From Litsea cubeba (lineage: Eukaryota; Streptophyta; Magnoliopsida; Laurales; Lauraceae): a stretch of 64,000 bases of DNA. The notes under the pieces are model-generated. The model saw only the letters and a program-made list of their open reading frames with translations. It searched no databases and was not told where the DNA came from. The position numbers and the translations under genes were made by a program. Positions 1-9,962 of this stretch are shown piece by piece. Numbering within the stretch: the first letter of the stretch is position 1; each line of letters opens with the position of its first letter. Where the stretch lies: NCBI GenBank assembly GCA_012931725.1, contig CM022955.1, positions 50,980,488-51,044,487 of the forward strand. The letters run 5' to 3'.

Positions 1-1608
1 CTTGCCTTTCTGGCATGGGCCTTCATGGCAGAGAGTGACTCTGCCAGTCCTCCCGAGATGGTTCGGATTTCTCTAATGGGCTACTGGTTCTCTGTATTAT
101 GAGGTGGTGGTGACGGAGCTTGCCCCCTACCAGCAACATATTGGCGTAGGTGACCCCGCTGGATGAGATCCTCAATCTGCCTCTTGAGGTCAAAACAATC
201 ATCCGTGTCATGGCCATGGTCGCGGTGGAATTGACAGTATTTGGTCTGGTTCCGGCGATTTGGAGGAGACTTCATCTTTCCAGGCCATTTTATGGCGGGG
301 TCATCTTGTATCTGGAACAAGATGTGCTCGACAGTGGCATTGAGAGGGGTGAATACATGTCCATCTCTCTACAGAGCAGGACCGAGTTGGTTTCTTTGTG
401 GAGCGGGACTGAGTCTGTCTCTGGCAGGTATCCTCTCTGTCCTGCTCCGTTTGTTGCTCGTTTCCCTCCTTTCATCTCTATCTCGCTCCTTCCCCTTGTC
501 CCCTGCCCTGGAGGACTCTCCCCGCCTGGCCTTTATGATGTCTTCTGCGTTCATGTACTTCTGGGCCTTTGCCAGTAGCTCCAGCATGCTCTTTGGTGGG
601 CGCTTCATCAATGAGAAAAGGAAGCTCGATGAGCGAAGGCCTCCCATGAAGGCTGTCATGGACAACTTATCGTCAGGCTCTTCGATTTGAAGTACCTCCT
701 CGTTAAAACGAGTGAGGTAACTCCTAAGGCTCTCATTTGTATCCTGCTTTCTGCTGAGCAGGTGTGTGGCAGGCTTCTGGTGGCGGCATCCTCCGATGAA
801 GTGTGACACGAAGGACTTGCTCAATTCCCCAAAGGTGGCGATGGAGGCTGGGGCGAGACTGGCAAACGACAGACGGGCAGAACCCTTCAGTGTGGTTGGG
901 AACGCCCTGCACATAATCTGATCAGGAACATTATGCAGCTGCATTTTGGTTTTGTACGTCTCCAGGTGGTCCAATGGATCATTTCTTCCATCAAAGGTCT
1001 CCATGGATGACATCTTGAACTTCCGGGGAAGCGGGTAGTTTGCCACATCGGGCTTGAACGGTGTGTCCGTTCGCCCGACTAGGTGATCCACTGTCTCTGG
1101 GGCATGCGCCTTCATGGCATTGTAGAAGTCTCCCAGCTGATTCTGCATCTCTTTGATCTTTTCATCCCAGCAATTGGGAGCTTCCCTGGATAGGTCAGGA
1201 AAATAGCTCCCCTACTCCATGCTTTGGTTTTCACTCCCCTCCTCTTGGAAATCCTCCCCATTAGAGGCAGAGGGAGGGGGGGTGGAATTCCACCATGATT
1301 CGGGGGCACTTGGTGGTGGGCGCGACTGTGAGCTCTCCTCTACGTGGAGCAGTTGGATGCCCCGAGCGCGGTGCTCCTTGCGGTGCTCCTCCCTGCGGTG
1401 CTACTCCAAACTGTGCTCTTTCCTGCCCCGCAAGCATGAGTTGTAAGATCTGCTGGTTTTGGGTTACCAGTTGTTGCATGGTCTCCAGCATCTGTTGAGG
1501 AGTGGGAGCAGGAGCATTCGGGGTAGGATTGATCGGTTGAGGTTCACCCACGCCTACTCGCTGAGGGTTATCTTCTGGTCGCTTTACTGATCTTGTGGTG
1601 ATCACCAT
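1..1608 (-). pseudogene. Decayed gag of a Ty3 (Tat-like) LTR retrotransposon
   Basis: This is the 5' end of a minus-strand element that runs off the left edge. Reading starts at an ATG at 1608 (MVITTRS...), just inside the primer binding site and LTR. The segment at 371-1148 carries the Retrotrans_gag domain, recognisable from SFVSHFIGG and the FNEEVLQIEEPDDKLSMTAFMGGL stretch in pieces. The same frame then gives a cysteine/histidine cluster (YCQFHRDHGHDTDDCF) near 190-240 typical of Tat-lineage gag. The frame is broken: TAG codons lie at about 369-371 and 79-81, another TAG near 1213, and a shift of frame lies between about 1270 and 1340. Gag would form the RNA-packaging particle in the cytoplasm; this copy cannot. 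Protease and polymerase lie outside the window. I am confident of the family and less sure of the exact lineage. Confidence 0.85.
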
Positions 1609-1654
1609 AATTTCTGAATAAGATGTGTGAAGTGAGAACTTTAGCTTTGTTCGT

Positions 1655-1672
1655 TTCCCACAGACGGCGCCA
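1655..1672 (-). other. Primer binding site of the left Ty3 element
   Basis: On the minus strand TGGCGCCGTCTGTGGGAA lies three bases after the LTR end. It begins with the TGG complement of a tRNA CCA end and matches the motif commonly found at this place in plant Tat-type elements. It fixes the LTR boundary at 1676. Confidence 0.85.
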
Positions 1673-1675
1673 AAC

Positions 1676-2150
1676 TGATGATGCCAAAATGAGATTCGGA
1701 CAACACCGGTCGAGTAATGGATAATTAATGCAATAATAAAGAAGAGAGAGATTATAGTGGTTCGGTCAATCTGACCTACGTCCACTTTAGAAACGTAATT
1801 TTGTATTGAGAGTCTCAAAGGATTACAATGAAAGAGGTCGTGTAGAAGATAGAATTTTTCTCCTCCACCAAGTGACGATGGGGTCTTCTATTAACGTTCA
1901 CAAGGAGCCTTGAACTGCCCCTGATAGACGAGGCAGTTAATATCCTCAGTTGGACTTGGAGAGAGCAGGTTGAGGGTGACTTTTTCCGCAACGACGTGTT
2001 AACCTTAACATGGCCAAAGTATGTGGATCTGGACCCGGACCCGAACGGATCAATCGGACCTCCACAGATTTGGACCCTGGCTCATTTATGATTGGGTTAT
2101 TCTGACCTGACTCATCCTCACTTGTTGGGTCATTTGGGCCCGACTCATCA
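1676..2150 (-). repeat. 5' LTR (475 bp) of the left Ty3 element
   Basis: On the minus strand the block starts TGATGAGTC and ends GGCATCATCA, so it has TGATGA...TCATCA inverted ends. Its inner end abuts the primer binding site. The partner LTR is outside the window, so the target duplication cannot be checked; the outer flank is ACTTT. It contains runs of the type GGGTCCGGGTCC. I did not identify a TATA box with confidence. Confidence 0.8.
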
Positions 2151-2247
2151 ACTTTAGCCAAAACAAATCAAGGAGACACTGTTTAAGATTTAGAGTTATT
2201 TTGAAGAGAGAATCAGGTTTTATTCTGACTTTCTATGGTTTCAATAG

Positions 2248-2670
2248 GGAAGGTTTATAAAGGAATACTTTCAAATGGAAGGCATGTTGCAGTTAAGCAC
2301 ATCATCAAGGATGAATATGTTGAGTCTTTTATGAGGAAAGTTACAAGCCTATCACATGTCAGACATTCAAGCCTAGTGGCTTTGCTGGGGCATTGTGAAG
2401 AAGAAGATGAATGTTTTCTTGTTTATGAGTTGTGCTCCAACGGGAATCTCTCAGAGTGGCTATTTGGTATTTCCTCTCTCTACAAAGTGCTTCCCTTTGG
2501 GGCTGTCACCTTTTGGACAGTAAGCTAAAAATATGTTATGTAACAAACAGGAGAGGACAGAAACCTGTCATGGATTCAAAGGCTTGAGATTGTGATTGAT
2601 ATATAGTGCCCGAGGCCTATGGTTTCTTCACACATATCCTGGAGGCTGCATTGTTCATCGTGATATCAAG
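2248..2670 (+). pseudogene. Receptor-like protein kinase fragment (two pseudo-exons)
   Basis: Exon 2248-2466 follows a CAATAG acceptor and encodes part of a kinase N-lobe: GKVYKGILSNGRHVAVKHI contains the VAVK lysine, followed by HSSLVALLGHC and FLVYEL. A GT-AG intron (2467-2550) separates it from exon 2551-2670, which continues NLSWIQRLEI and, after a break, ARGLWFLH and the catalytic-loop start IVHRDIK before a new GT donor. Between the two halves of the second exon (about 2600) there is a TAG and a one-base frame change. The activation loop and C-lobe are absent. It resembles plant receptor-like kinases; I do not recognise the exact gene. It lies between the LTR of one element and the end of the old CACTA, so it may be a host remnant or captured DNA. 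Confidence 0.8.
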
Positions 2671-3248
2671 GTAGTTTCTATGATTATCATTGATGATTCA
2701 TCACATAATCTCTTGTTTGTCTTTACCTATGTTGAGGTTCTGTAAGCCCTATTCATGTAGATCATCCAATTAAATAATCAATACTATTTCTGATGTGGCA
2801 TATCAATACTATTTCTCCACCCATCATGCACATCACAACACTTCCAATGCACTTCACCAATATCCAACACCACCTACAAAACTCACCCAAACCCAACCCA
2901 CTCAGTTGAGTAGTGGTACTATTTTATCCCCTTGAGTCAAGTGTACATGGGACACATGTAAGTAATTCATGAGTTTACATGTAAATTAAAAAGCTACTAC
3001 ACCAACAAATCAATTGATAATCATATTAAACATATAGCCAAAACAACAAATAATCATAAAACACGGAAAATGTATAAATTTCGAAAAAGACCAACAAAAC
3101 CCATCACTACAAATCCACTAAGTACCACAAACTTAAATCTAGTAAGTACAACAAATCAGTCAATCATAGTATTGACACTTCCCCTATTTCATGATGAAAG
3201 ACAAAACATGCATTCATGATAATTTAGAGGCAAAAGCATAGAATGTAC
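2671..3248. other. AT-rich stretch without recognisable gene
   Basis: No coding signal is seen. The end of the old CACTA element should lie here, because its last gene stops at 3249 on the minus strand. However, there is no terminal CACTACTAG and no ATATCGGTT subterminal repeat. A lone CACTAC at 3105-3110 is not followed by matching sequence. Confidence 0.5.
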
Positions 3249-5450
3249 CTATTCTCCATTGTTAATAAAATCTAAAATGTATTCAGCTAACTCCAAACGT
3301 AAATCATTAAGCTCCTCGTCGCCATATGTCGCTGCCTCCCCAAGTTCTTTCAACTTAGATTTTGTTGACACGAGAGGATCTTCCATAAAGTGCTTCATAA
3401 ATTTCATTACATAAACCCCACATTCCTTTTTCCCCGTTTACTTAGGGCACTACATAGAGACCATAAAAAACATACAAAAGGGATTAGGAAGTATGTGTGA
3501 TATCATAAACACAATTATTCATCGCTCACCTTCACCAATTCCCAAGTCGGATTTCCTTTAATTATTTTTCCCATTTCCAAGCTGCCACTTTCATCGCACT
3601 TCACACAACGATATCCATTAAGACTTAGTATTTTAAAAGAGAAGCCTTGAAAACAAATGAACAAGGAGAATTAATGCTCTACTCACTCATTCACTATGAA
3701 CTTTACATTCAAGTCAACAACCTTTCGTACCAAGGAGTCCAACCAGAACACTTCCATTGATGTCATATCAATGACTAATAGAAGCCAATGACCCCTAAAT
3801 CCATAAAAGCGGACTGATTAAATGACAAATAAGATTTAATCACACACAAGTGAATATAAAATGACCACTAAGATAAATTGAAGACACGTGAAAATATAAT
3901 ACACCCTTACATGGTGGAGTATGGAATAAAAATCAGTTGGTCCTTTTTTGCAATTTTCATTCTCTTTATCATGTTGTGTTTCATCTCTTTTTTGTCTCCA
4001 AAATCATTGAAATGTGCAGGATGGGAAAATCCACATCTTGCTCGAGAATTTTCAAATCGATCGTAGAGAAACCTAAAGAAATAAGGTAAATAAAATGGTC
4101 ATAACATCAAATATATTAAAGACTGATAGTTCTTAGGAAAAGACAAATAGCTTACCTTTTGTATGCAGTCATTGAGTTAACCTCTAGCTTCTTCATGTTA
4201 CAAAGATCTAACAAATCAGATTTTAAAAAACAATTGAATTCTATAACTTCTTCAAATACCCCTTCTCAAGTGGAATACTTATTTGACTTGATTTCATCAT
4301 CTTTTCTATAATCTTGCCAAACTTTTGGAGCTGACTTGCCCCTTCACCATTAGTTGCATCACCATTTGCTACAGAAGAATCATCAACCACACTCTACATG
4401 GAAATCCAAATTAAAATGAAAAAGTTAATTACGGTAGTTTAACTTAAGCATAACTAATAAGAGTTGGAAAATACACTTTACCTTATCACCTAATATCACC
4501 CATTTTTTAGGCCAAGCCACAAATGAGTTGTGGGCATGTAAAATAGTGGTCAAAATACCACATACAGGTATAGGAAGAGGGGAATCAGGACACAATACAC
4601 AATCAATTGACACTCGTACATTGTGCTCCCCTAAAGAGATATTGTGAATTTTTTTCCAATGGTCCAGTCTTCCCATAAACCTTTCCTTTCGTAACAATCT
4701 TGTCCTTTGATCCCAAAGCCAATCTACAATTCTGCATCGTCAAATAATATGTATAAGTACTAAATCTTACATCGACTAATGTATATAATACGATGAAACT
4801 AATGTTGGTTGTAATTTCATAATTTAATAGTCGGCCCATAAAACATACTTGCGGGGAACTAAGAATATTTGATGATGTCTTGTTCACTTTTGAAGTACCA
4901 CCATCTTCAAGCTGCATGTTATAAGAGTTAAATACAAATTCATATGGTTATTAAGCAATGCATATAGTTAGGTCCCTTAGTTAAGAAATCATGTATTTAA
5001 CATAATCTACGAAAACAACAAAAAACTATGGTTTGGTAAACTACCTGTTGACCTTTTAAAACGCCGCTACTATTGGATGCAATATTTTCTGAATAGGGAG
5101 AGTTCCGATGTGTCTCTTTATCCTTTACAATTTGTTCTAAAATTATCACCCTTTCCTGAGATTCATGTAACTGGGCCAACAACTCCTGATTATACTTCTT
5201 TGTTCCGCATTTTGGTATTTTGAAATAGGCCATTGGAGTGACATGCTTCCCTTCCCCTCTAACTCGTCCACAATGCTCTGGGGTACCCAAAGCCATAGTA
5301 AGAACATCATTGCTCCCCTCAGTCATTACAGCCCCCTCATTTACTTCCTTTTTTAGATCATCCTACAATGACCATGACACCAATGAATCCCGAGCCATAT
5401 GCATATGTATACAGCTAATATTCAAATACCTTGATGCATGGTCATGCAAG
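3249..5450 (-). pseudogene. CACTA second gene, 3' part: Transposase_24 C-terminus and Ulp1-like (C48) protease
   Basis: Read on the minus strand, 5330-5045 encodes ALGTPEHCGRVRG and following residues, a signature of plant Ptta/En/Spm Transposase_24 proteins. 4700-4480 encodes VSIDCVLCPDSPLPIPVCG and FVAWPKKWVI, also of that family. Further on come exons of a C48 cysteine protease: KKDQLIFIPYS near 3920, HWLLLVIDM with the catalytic histidine at 3788-3790 and VFWLDSL near 3740, and ECGVYVMKFMKHF with the catalytic cysteine codon at 3420-3422. The stop is at 3249-3251. Many plant CACTA and Mutator elements carry Ulp1-like domains that could remove SUMO. Exon borders are GT-AG. The first part of the gene lies at 28893-30859, beyond the inserted retrotransposon. 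In-frame continuity was not proven for all exons, so I call it a pseudogene. Confidence 0.75.
5446..5450. repeat. Target site duplication GCAAG (left copy)
   Basis: GCAAG directly precedes the TGATGG end of the left LTR. The identical GCAAG follows the right LTR at 28893-28897. A 5-bp duplication is standard for Ty3 integrases and proves a single insertion event for the whole 23.4-kb element. Confidence 0.95.
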
Positions 5451-5728
5451 TGATGGACCGCGCTCCAATGCTCGAGTTCCTACCGAGGTCGGCGGACGTG
5501 GGAGTCCGTTTGGTTCCGACCCTTTCGTAACCAGGGGGCAGGGGCGTGCATCAACATTTCTTTTTTTTTGTGTGGGTGTGCCAGATTTTCTATTTTTACT
5601 TGGAATTGCAAGTGGTGATCCGGAGATCAACCTTCGCAAGTAAAAAGGAAATCAACTTCTTTCAAGTTTTCCATTGCACATATATTTAAGAAAAGAGACA
5701 TTTTTCTTGGTTTGCCGTGAAAGGCGAT

Positions 5729-5851
5729 TTTTTTGGCATTTATAGCCGATTTTGGCGTTTATAGCCGATTTTTGGCGTTTATAGCCGATTTTGGCGTTTA
5801 TAGCCGATTTTTGGCGTTTATAGCCGATTTTGGCGTTTATAGCCGATTTAC
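5729..5851. repeat. LTR minisatellite, unit GGCGTTTATAGCCGATTTT
   Basis: About seven units of 19-20 bp, each with GGC...GCC arms around a TTTATA core. The other LTR has fewer units (26550-26637) and the related LTR at 62697-62745 about two, so copy number is unstable. Related units with GGCATTGATAGCC occur near the end of pol (14196-14562). Confidence 0.9.
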
Positions 5852-6347
5852 AATCCTTATCAATAATGAAAGACAAGAGTTGTGATTTTTGTCTCTTTTG
5901 AAAAAATACAAACTACAATGAAAAGCAAGAAAAGGAGGATCTAACTTCTAAGGAGATTGTGGGGGACTCGTTTAGATTGACGGTCGCAAGCCATATGTGG
6001 GCTTCGCCATCATCCATGCGGATGAGAACAGAGGATGCTATTGATTCGCTTGGCTTGGCTATAACCTCAGGTTTTTAGAGGACAAAGACCAAAAGGAGGT
6101 CCTATGTCCAATAAAAAGCCGAGTAGACGGGCTGAAAAGCCACATCTAAGCCATTGGAGGCAGGAGGAGAAGGCAAGGACCTTGGGGGGGGTACCCCCCA
6201 AGGGACTTTTGTCACCTTGTTGCGGTGGCCGGTGTAGAACTTCCGCAGAGTTTTCTCTCTTTTTCCTTTCTCTGGATTTCTTTGCTTCTGTCTGTCTGTG
6301 TGTTTTTGCTTTTTTTTCTGATGATCTGTCCTTCTTGGAGAGCTCTC

Positions 6348-6357
6348 CTATTTATAG
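6348..6357 (-). promoter_or_regulatory. TATA box of the LTR promoter (3' LTR copy)
   Basis: CTATAAATAG on the minus strand, followed by GAGAGCTCTCC. The same box is at 27141-27150 in the 5' LTR and at 62179-62188 in the related LTR. Conservation in three LTRs supports it as the core promoter, though it is a weak site by sequence alone. Confidence 0.65.
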
Positions 6358-7299
6358 GCTTTTAGGTAGCCATTTAGGAGGGTTTATGAGCCTTGATTGT
6401 CATAAAGCTGCATAATGGGAGGAGTTACAAAATTGAATTGTTTATTTTGTAACTCCTTTTTCTTGGCTTCTGATTGGCCGGAGGAGATTGAGGGCATTTA
6501 ATTGCCTTTAATCGCCATGATGGGAGGAGTTTCATGGGTTAAATGCCATGAATCTCTTGACTTGTAACTCCCGAATGCTTGCTTCTGATTGGGCCGTCCA
6601 AAGAAATGGATTAATGACTGTAATAAAGCTAGTCAATTAATCGCATTAAGTGGTCGCCGAGCAGCTGAAGAGTCGCGGGCCGTGCCACGTCTTTTGGGAT
6701 TCTTCTGTCGATGATCATCAATGGATCTTCATGTAGATCGACATCAGATGACCATGTAATTTCAGGTGTTTGTTGCCAACAACGGGTCGGTGCCATCTGT
6801 CTTGTCGATTTCTCGATCGGTCGGGTAGAAAGCACACTTTTTTTTGGTTGACCGGGTGGCGATCAATATTGTTTCTGATACTCTTGATGATTGACCCGTG
6901 TTTTGGACGGATGTCAGAGGACTTGGTGTCTCAAAAGCATGAATTTTGGAAAGTACTAGAGGCTGGGCTCTTCGAATCGTGAAAAAACGGCGAAAACCGG
7001 GGTTTCCGGGGCCTTCCCGGCGACCCCGGGTTCCAAGGTCGCCGGCGACCCTGGGCCAGGGTCGCAGGGGCCTGCGACCCTGGGGGGGTTTTCCCCCTTT
7101 TGTGTCCCGTTTTGTGTCCGTTTTTGCTGTTTTTCGATTCTTTTTTCTCCTGTACTTTTCCTTGACATTTTGACCATTTATTGGCCTAATTTCTTTGTAG
7201 GAAACCTAATGAGAATCCTTGCATTTTATTTTGCAAAGTTTCCAATTTCCTGAGAAAGCCGAAGACTTTGTCGCGCAGAGCTGCCGATTTTCCGTCAGA

Positions 7300-8000
7300 A
7301 GCTGAAACTGGGTCAAACGATGTCGGAATGACCTGAAATTTGGTGTGAAGCCTCCTCAGCAATAAATAAGACCAACCATAGGCTTTTGTTTGAGTTTTGA
7401 AGCCGTTTGGGGTCCTATCACCAGTAGACTTACTTTTTGTCGCGATGAAGATGTCGCGGTTTGATGTGCTGTCAACCGATGTCCGATTGACTTGAAATTT
7501 GACAGGGAACCTATTGGAGTCATTTTAAGATGATCCATAGGCTCTGTCTTGGAAACCATGGTCCCAGAGAGCTTTGCCGCCGAGAGGCCTGATTTGTCTT
7601 CCGAGCGTCAAACTATGGTCAAATGTTGTGGAAATGACCTGAAATTTGACGTGTAGCCCTTTATAAGCATTTTGAAGCCGTCCATTTGCTCTATCTGATG
7701 AGTAATGGCCTCGGTGGTTCTCGCCGCCGAGAGGCTTGATTTAGCTGTTCGAGGGTTGATGTAGGGTCAAACGTTGTCGGTTTGACTCGGAACTTGACGT
7801 GGAGCCTTTTGGAAGTATTTTGAGACTATCCATCGGCCCTGATCGAAGATTTGGTGTCTCCGATGCTTTTGCCGCCGAGAGCTCCTTTTCGGCTGTCTGA
7901 GAAGCGAAGTTAGGCCAAATGATTTTGAAATGGCCCGAAACTTCTTGTGTACTCCTCTTTTGGCTGTCTTGAAGAATCTTGCAGTTTTTGTTTGATTCTG
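7300..8000. repeat. Degenerate repeat modules inside the LTR, about 130-150 bp each
   Basis: The phrase 'GTCAAA(C/T)G(A/T)TGT...GACCTGAAATTTGACGTG(T/G)AGCC' recurs near 7302, 7476, 7609, 7762 and 7901, each module followed by a block with CTCGGCGGC or its complement. The modules differ at many bases, so the duplication is old. The LTR copy at 63532-64000 has lost the sequence between two such modules, as expected for recombination between repeats. Confidence 0.7.
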
Positions 8001-8105
8001 ACAAGATTTGATTTTTGGAAGCAGCATTGCCTATTTATGGCAGGTTGCGACTTCATGTAGCTCTTTGGATCTTGAAGAGGCAAAGTGACATTTTTGGTGT
8101 CAACA

Positions 8106-8118
8106 AATGCCCCCTCGA
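8106..8118 (-). other. Polypurine tract next to the 3' LTR
   Basis: On the minus strand CGAGGGGGCATT directly precedes TGTTGACACC of the LTR. Position and purine run fit the primer for plus-strand DNA synthesis. It is absent at the equivalent place beside the LTR at 63532. Confidence 0.75.
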
Positions 8119-8345
8119 GGTACAGCGACGAGTTGCTTAACTTTTGTAGTCGATGTGCCTCGAAGAGATTTTCGAAGGAGAGCCTGTGACTTGACCAAGA
8201 GTCTTTGAGCAGTCTTTTTTTTTGGTATTTGTAGCCTTTTGAGCTTCCAGGGGAATTTTATGGTAGTGAAAGGGATCACGTACCATCTCGAGGCAAAGTT
8301 TTGAAGATGACATCAGGGATGTGGATTTGGGTTTTGACCTTATGA

Positions 8346-8546
8346 CCTAACAGGCTATATGTGGCAGGTTAGGGGGTCGGGTTTGGTTTTGATCGTGTGA
8401 CCCAACAAGCTGTATGTGGAATGTTGGGGGATCAATTTTGGTTTTGATCTTGTGACCTAACAGGCTGTATGTGGCAAGTTAGGAGACCAGGTTTTGGTTT
8501 TTGGTTTTGGTCTTATGACCTAACAGGCTGTATGTGGCAAGTTAGG
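8346..8546. repeat. Four tandem hairpin units with paired arms
   Basis: Units of 28 bases begin at 8346, 8401, 8456 and 8519. Arms are CCTAAC/GTTAGG in units 1, 3 and 4 and CCCAAC/GTTGGG in unit 2, around a conserved loop with GCTGTATGTGG. The changed arm in unit 2 is matched on both sides, so pairing is kept. The array lies between the polypurine tract and the promoter of the antisense gene. Confidence 0.8.
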
Positions 8547-8868
8547 GGACCAGGATTTGGTTTGATTTTTGTGGAATGTCAATTTCAAGATTTTGGCTCA
8601 ATTTGGTAGATGAGGCTGGATGGTTTGATTTTTGGAAGCTCATGGGGCTTGGAATTCTCTTTTGTATGGTCCAATCAACTCAAAAGAGGCATGGAACCAT
8701 TTTTGTATGCTCTTGGTAAGAGGGATTTCTCTTTGACTAAAAGCCCAAATTTTTTTTTTTTTTTTTTTTTGTGCCTAGGTGGTCAAACCTGGCTCATATG
8801 GGCTAACCCATGGGACCTTAAGCTTTTGAAATGGCTTAGATCTCATATGGTGTCATTTTTGTAAAGAA

Positions 8869-9085
8869 TATCCAAAAATATCTCATTTGGATAGAGAATA
8901 TCTAAGAATATCTTTACTTGGAGAGAATCTCTCATGATCCCTTTATTTTGGGATAGGATATCTCAAGATATCTTTCTTTTGGGAAAGAATCCGTCATCAA
9001 TTTCTTTTTGGGAGAAAATCCTTCAAGATATCTTTCTTTTGGGAAAGAATCTTTCTAATCTCTTTCTTTTGGTAAGGTTACTAAT
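8869..9085. repeat. Degenerate tandem repeat, period about 31 bp
   Basis: Seven or so units of the form 'GATATCTTTCTTTTGGGAAAG' with strong variation. Some units have paired arms, for example ATCCC/GGGAT near 8937-8953 and CTTTC/GAAAG in two others. It directly precedes the promoter of the antisense gene. Confidence 0.6.
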
Positions 9086-9133
9086 TAGTAACACTTACCT
9101 CTTTCTTCTTTCCTTTTTTGGTTTGCTCTCCTC

Positions 9134-9140
9134 TATAAAA
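9134..9140 (+). promoter_or_regulatory. TATA box of the antisense plant-mobile-domain gene
   Basis: CTCTATAAAAGCAAGGAG lies about 125 bp before the ATG at 9263. The downstream stretch up to the ATG is C/T- and A-rich like a plant 5' leader. This is a textbook plant TATA context and would give a transcript running opposite to the retrotransposon mRNA. Confidence 0.75.
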
Positions 9141-9272
9141 GCAAGGAGAAGGTTGGATCTCTTGTTCTTATTACTTTCATTTGCAATAATCTCAAGAGGG
9201 CTTCAAGACCAAGAGTTCTTCTTCTTCAAGACCTTCAAGACTTTTCTTCTTCTTCTCCATCAATGGCTTCAA

Positions 9273-9962
9273 GTAAGTTCTCCTTTTTTTTTCAAGAAAA
9301 CTCCATTGTAGGAAAAATAAAGTTCTTTTTTTTTTCTTTTTTTTTTCTTCTTTTTTTTTTCTTTCACGTGTTTGCTTCTTTTTTTTTCACACGTTTTCTT
9401 TTTTTTTTGCTTTCTTTTCTTTTTCTTTTTTTTTTTTTTGTTTTTTTTTTTTTGTGGGCCGTACGGACAGATCCGTACGGATCTGGCCGTACGGCCACGT
9501 GGCCTGTGGGCCATCTCCCTTTTTTTTCTTCTTTCTTTTTTTTTTTTTTTGTTTTCTTTCCCTCCTTTTTTTTTGAGAAAGTTTCTTTTCTTTTTTTTTT
9601 TTTGCACATCATGATAATGCCCCTCTTTTTTGGCGAACCTAGATGTTCATGCATGCATTCAATTGTAAATTAAATTTGTAGCATGATGTGATAGCATACC
9701 TGAAAGTTTTCGCAAATTTGGGAATTTGGAGCTCGCAGTGATGTTGAGCCCTTCCTGATTTTGCGGAGACTTTGAGGTTTCGAAAGTTTGGAGTTTCGGA
9801 GCTCGCAATGATGTTGAGCCCATCTTCAAGCTTTCTATTTCTTTCGGGATAGTTCATTTTCTTCGGAATTGCCCCGTCATCATGTCAAAATTTCGCCAGA
9901 TTTTTTTTTAGCGAGATTCTGTCATTTTGATGTTTGATCTTTTCCTTTTCCATCCTTTTCAG
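9273..9962 (+). other. Intron 1 of the antisense gene with long T-rich tract
   Basis: Donor CAA|GTAAGTT and acceptor CTTTTCAG bound a 690-bp intron. Bases 9310-9610 are almost pure pyrimidine on the plus strand with poly-T runs. In the right part GGAGCTCGCA(G/A)TGATGTTG occurs twice (about 9728 and 9799). Translations of the T tract are low-complexity and not coding. Confidence 0.75.
9457..9504. repeat. Palindromic island with three CCGTACGG and a G-box
   Basis: CCGTACGG occurs at 9459-9466, 9473-9480 and 9487-9494. GGCCGTACGGCC (9485-9496) and GGCCACGTGGCC (9493-9504) are perfect 12-bp palindromes that overlap. The second contains CACGTG, the core bound by plant bZIP and bHLH factors. The island is surrounded on both sides by pure T-rich sequence. 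Confidence 0.85.

Larger units (their letters stand above)
5451..8105 (-). repeat. 3' LTR (2655 bp) of the Tat/Ogre-like element
   Basis: On the minus strand it starts TGTTGACACC and ends GGTCCATCA. It differs from the other LTR (26278-28892) by scattered single bases, by copy number of a short tandem repeat (5729-5851) and by a rewritten G/C run near 7080 (GGGGGGG here, GGGCCCCCC there). It holds a TATA box, a GC-rich palindromic cluster at 7030-7090 and about five degenerate repeat modules at 7300-8000. Confidence 0.95.

Noticed and set aside
3105..3110. CACTAC as the left terminus of the old CACTA
   Set aside because: It is not followed by the family terminal sequence, has no subterminal repeats and no matching target duplication.
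9263..9673. Long reading frames in both strands of the T-rich tract
   Set aside because: They consist of F/L or K runs from simple sequence; the region is an intron.
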